Shown in pieces: positions 15,871 through 17,481 of a stretch of 17,481 nt of DNA. The first letter of the stretch is position 1; each line of letters starts with the position of its first letter. The notes under the pieces are model-generated. The model made no database searches. It was not told where the DNA came from and worked only from the letters and a program-made list of their open reading frames with translations. This DNA is from Desulfuromonadaceae bacterium (lineage in GTDB: Bacteria; Desulfobacterota; Desulfuromonadia; Desulfuromonadales; SZUA-401): positions 1 to 17,481 of the forward strand of contig QKBP01000023.1 of assembly GCA_003246035.1 (NCBI GenBank), in the 5' to 3' direction. The position numbers and the translations under genes are program-made.

Positions 15871-17481
15871 GTGAATGTACAACGCCCCACACCTGAAACA
15901 CCTGAGCTACTAGCCCCGGCCGGCAGCCTGGAAACCTTTTTTGCCGCCATGGATCACGGCGCCGACGCCGTCTACGTCGGCCTGCATGCGTTCTCCGCCA
16001 GGGCCAAGGCCAAAAACTTCAGCCTCCCCGAACTGGAGCGGATGCTCGCGTACGCGCACCACCATGGGCGCAGGGTCTTCGTCACTCTCAACACCCTGGT
16101 CAAGCAGCATGAACTGCCGCAGCTGTGCGAAACCCTCGCGGCCCTCGAAGCTCTGCGAGTCGATGCGGTCATCCTCCAGGACATGGCGGTCTGGCGCCTG
16201 GCCAAGAGCCATTTCCCCGACCTCGAACTGCACGCCTCCACCCAGCTGACGATTCACAACGTGGCCGGGGTCAGGCAACTGGAAGCCATGGGCTTTACCC
16301 GCGCGGTCCTGGCGCGTGAACTGACCCTCGAGGAAATTGCCGCTATCCGTGCGGCAACGACCATCGAACTTGAACACTTTGTCCACGGGGCCCTCTGTTT
16401 CTCCTTCTCCGGTCAGTGCAGCTTCTCGTCCTGGCTGGGTGGCAAGAGCGGCAACCGGGGACGCTGCGCGCAGCCCTGCCGGCGCCGCTATCGGTTTCGC
16501 GGCAAAGAAGGCTACTACTTTTCCCCGAACGATCTGAGTGCTATCGACCTCCTCCCCAGGCTCGCCCAGGCCGGAGTCTGCAGCCTGAAGATCGAGGGGC
16601 GCATGAAGAGCGCCGAGTATGTCGCAACCGTCGTCGAGGCCTACCGCAAGGTCCTCGATGCTCCGCCGGGTCGCCAGAAAGACGCGGCACAGCTGGCCAA
16701 GGAGCAGCTCAAGGGTTCGTTCGGACGATTGCCGACCAAGGGTTTTCTAAGCGGTCCATCCCCGACCGACATCGCCGTCCCCTCGATCAAAGGGGCGACA
16801 GGACGCCTGCTTGGCGAGATTACCTCGGTGCGCGGCACCACCATCTCACTGCGTTCACGCGACCGCCTGCATGTGGGAGACCGCCTGCGGATCCAGCCCC
16901 GCAGCGACAAAGCCGGAACCTCCTTTACCGTCAAGCAACTGACACTCGCCGGCAAGCCCTCCAAGATGGCACCGGCGGGCGCCAGCGTCGTGGTTTCGAC
17001 CCCGTTCCGCGACGCGTTCCACAAGGGGGATGCCGTCTTCAAGGTCTCCTCCGAGCAGGCCTATACCCTCAGCGAGCAGGGCGCCCGAAAACGCCTTGCC
17101 CGCCTCCAGGGTTCTCCGCTTCCGCTCGACCTGCACGTCACCCTGCAGGGGGAAACCCTACAGCTTCAGGCCGACTGTGCCGGACAGCAGCATGCGTTTT
17201 CTTTTCCCGTCACCACCTACCCGGCCGAGCAAGCGCCGCTGGACGCGTCGGTTCTCCGCGACGTCTTCTCACGCAGCGGGGACGTCCCTCTGGTGCTCCG
17301 CACGCTCACCTGCGCCCCCCTTCCGGCCGTGGTCATCCCACCCAGCCGTCTCAAGCAGGTCCGGCGGGAACTTTTTTCTCAACTCGGGAAGGTGCTCGGT
17401 CAGTGGCGCGATCAGCAGCAGCACGAGCACCTGCAGAGCGCCCTCGAGAGTCTCGCTCCGTCGCCGGCGACACAGCAGCAC
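15871..17481 (+). CDS. Peptidase U32 family protein, cut by window edge
   Basis: At least 537 codons are present, running off the right edge. It starts with GTG, and PELLAPAGSLETFFAAMDHGADAVYVG at residues 11-37 is the typical U32 opening TIM-barrel strand. The family signature ELEHFVHGALCFSFSGQCSFSS lies at 166-187. Cys176, Cys183, Cys199 and Cys203 match the four cysteines that hold a [4Fe-4S] cluster in UbiU/UbiV. Other members, such as RlhA and TrhP, hydroxylate rRNA or tRNA rather than cut proteins, so an RNA or quinone modification role is likelier than proteolysis. The extra C-terminal region suggests the long RlhA-like type. The ribosome binding site is weak. An in-frame GTG at 15817 also exists, but the region before 15871 does not look like family sequence. 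Confidence 0.92.
   Translation, partial: MNVQRPTPETPELLAPAGSLETFFAAMDHGADAVYVGLHAFSARAKAKNFSLPELERMLAYAHHHGRRVFVTLNTLVKQHELPQLCETLAALEALRVDAVILQDMAVWRLAKSHFPDLELHASTQLTIHNVAGVRQLEAMGFTRAVLARELTLEEIAAIRAATTIELEHFVHGALCFSFSGQCSFSSWLGGKSGNRGRCAQPCRRRYRFRGKEGYYFSPNDLSAIDLLPRLAQAGVCSLKIEGRMKSAEYVATVVEAYRKVLDAPPGRQKDAAQLAKEQLKGSFGRLPTKGFLSGPSPTDIAVPSIKGATGRLLGEITSVRGTTISLRSRDRLHVGDRLRIQPRSDKAGTSFTVKQLTLAGKPSKMAPAGASVVVSTPFRDAFHKGDAVFKVSSEQAYTLSEQGARKRLARLQGSPLPLDLHVTLQGETLQLQADCAGQQHAFSFPVTTYPAEQAPLDASVLRDVFSRSGDVPLVLRTLTCAPLPAVVIPPSRLKQVRRELFSQLGKVLGQWRDQQQHEHLQSALESLAPSPATQQH

Overview
The window looks like chromosomal backbone of a GC-rich deltaproteobacterium of the Desulfuromonadales/Geobacter type. 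This is an inference from gene content: a diheme c-type cytochrome, a rubrerythrin-like protein, receiver-PilZ-GAF and MshEN-receiver regulators, a sigma-54 activator beside heat-shock genes, a radical SAM protein with a B12-like N-terminus, and an MXAN_5187-type protein. Sixteen protein genes are supported, two of them cut by the window edges. I see no rRNA, tRNA, CRISPR array, insertion sequence or prophage.

Layout. (1) 1-2105, minus strand: glmU then glmS (cut by the left edge), the amino-sugar pathway to UDP-GlcNAc, behind a good sigma-70 promoter. (2) 2132-5745, plus strand: a divergent three-gene operon of a small MXAN_5187-like protein, a patatin-like phospholipase and a radical SAM protein; its last 26 bases overlap the convergent gene that follows. 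(3) 5720-8450, minus strand: a receiver-PilZ-GAF protein, a thioredoxin-fold protein without the CxxC, and an MshEN-type domain fused to a receiver that has lost its phosphoacceptor. Both regulators carry domains known from cyclic-di-GMP binding. (4) 8504-13913, minus strand: a proteostasis block. A sigma-54 enhancer-binding protein lies upstream of a 333-base gap, followed by two Hsp20 genes and clpB. The gap holds a dense cluster of TGCGAC half-sites and, about 100 bases nearer the genes, a -24/-12-like element, so the activator probably controls the chaperones. A strong hairpin sits between the second Hsp20 gene and clpB. (5) 13907-15030, plus strand: a sigma-70 promoter, a rubrerythrin-like di-iron protein and a secreted diheme cytochrome with an internal duplication, ending in a terminator. 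(6) 15089-17481, plus strand: radC and a U32-family protein cut by the right edge.

Functionally, Hsp20 proteins hold unfolding clients that ClpB (normally with DnaK) can then rescue. The di-iron protein plus cytochrome pair suggests peroxide or redox handling. The best candidates for undescribed biology are the sigma-54/TGCGAC control region of the chaperone genes and the two-regulator c-di-GMP-type locus with a phosphorylation-dead receiver. Both are inferences from sequence alone.
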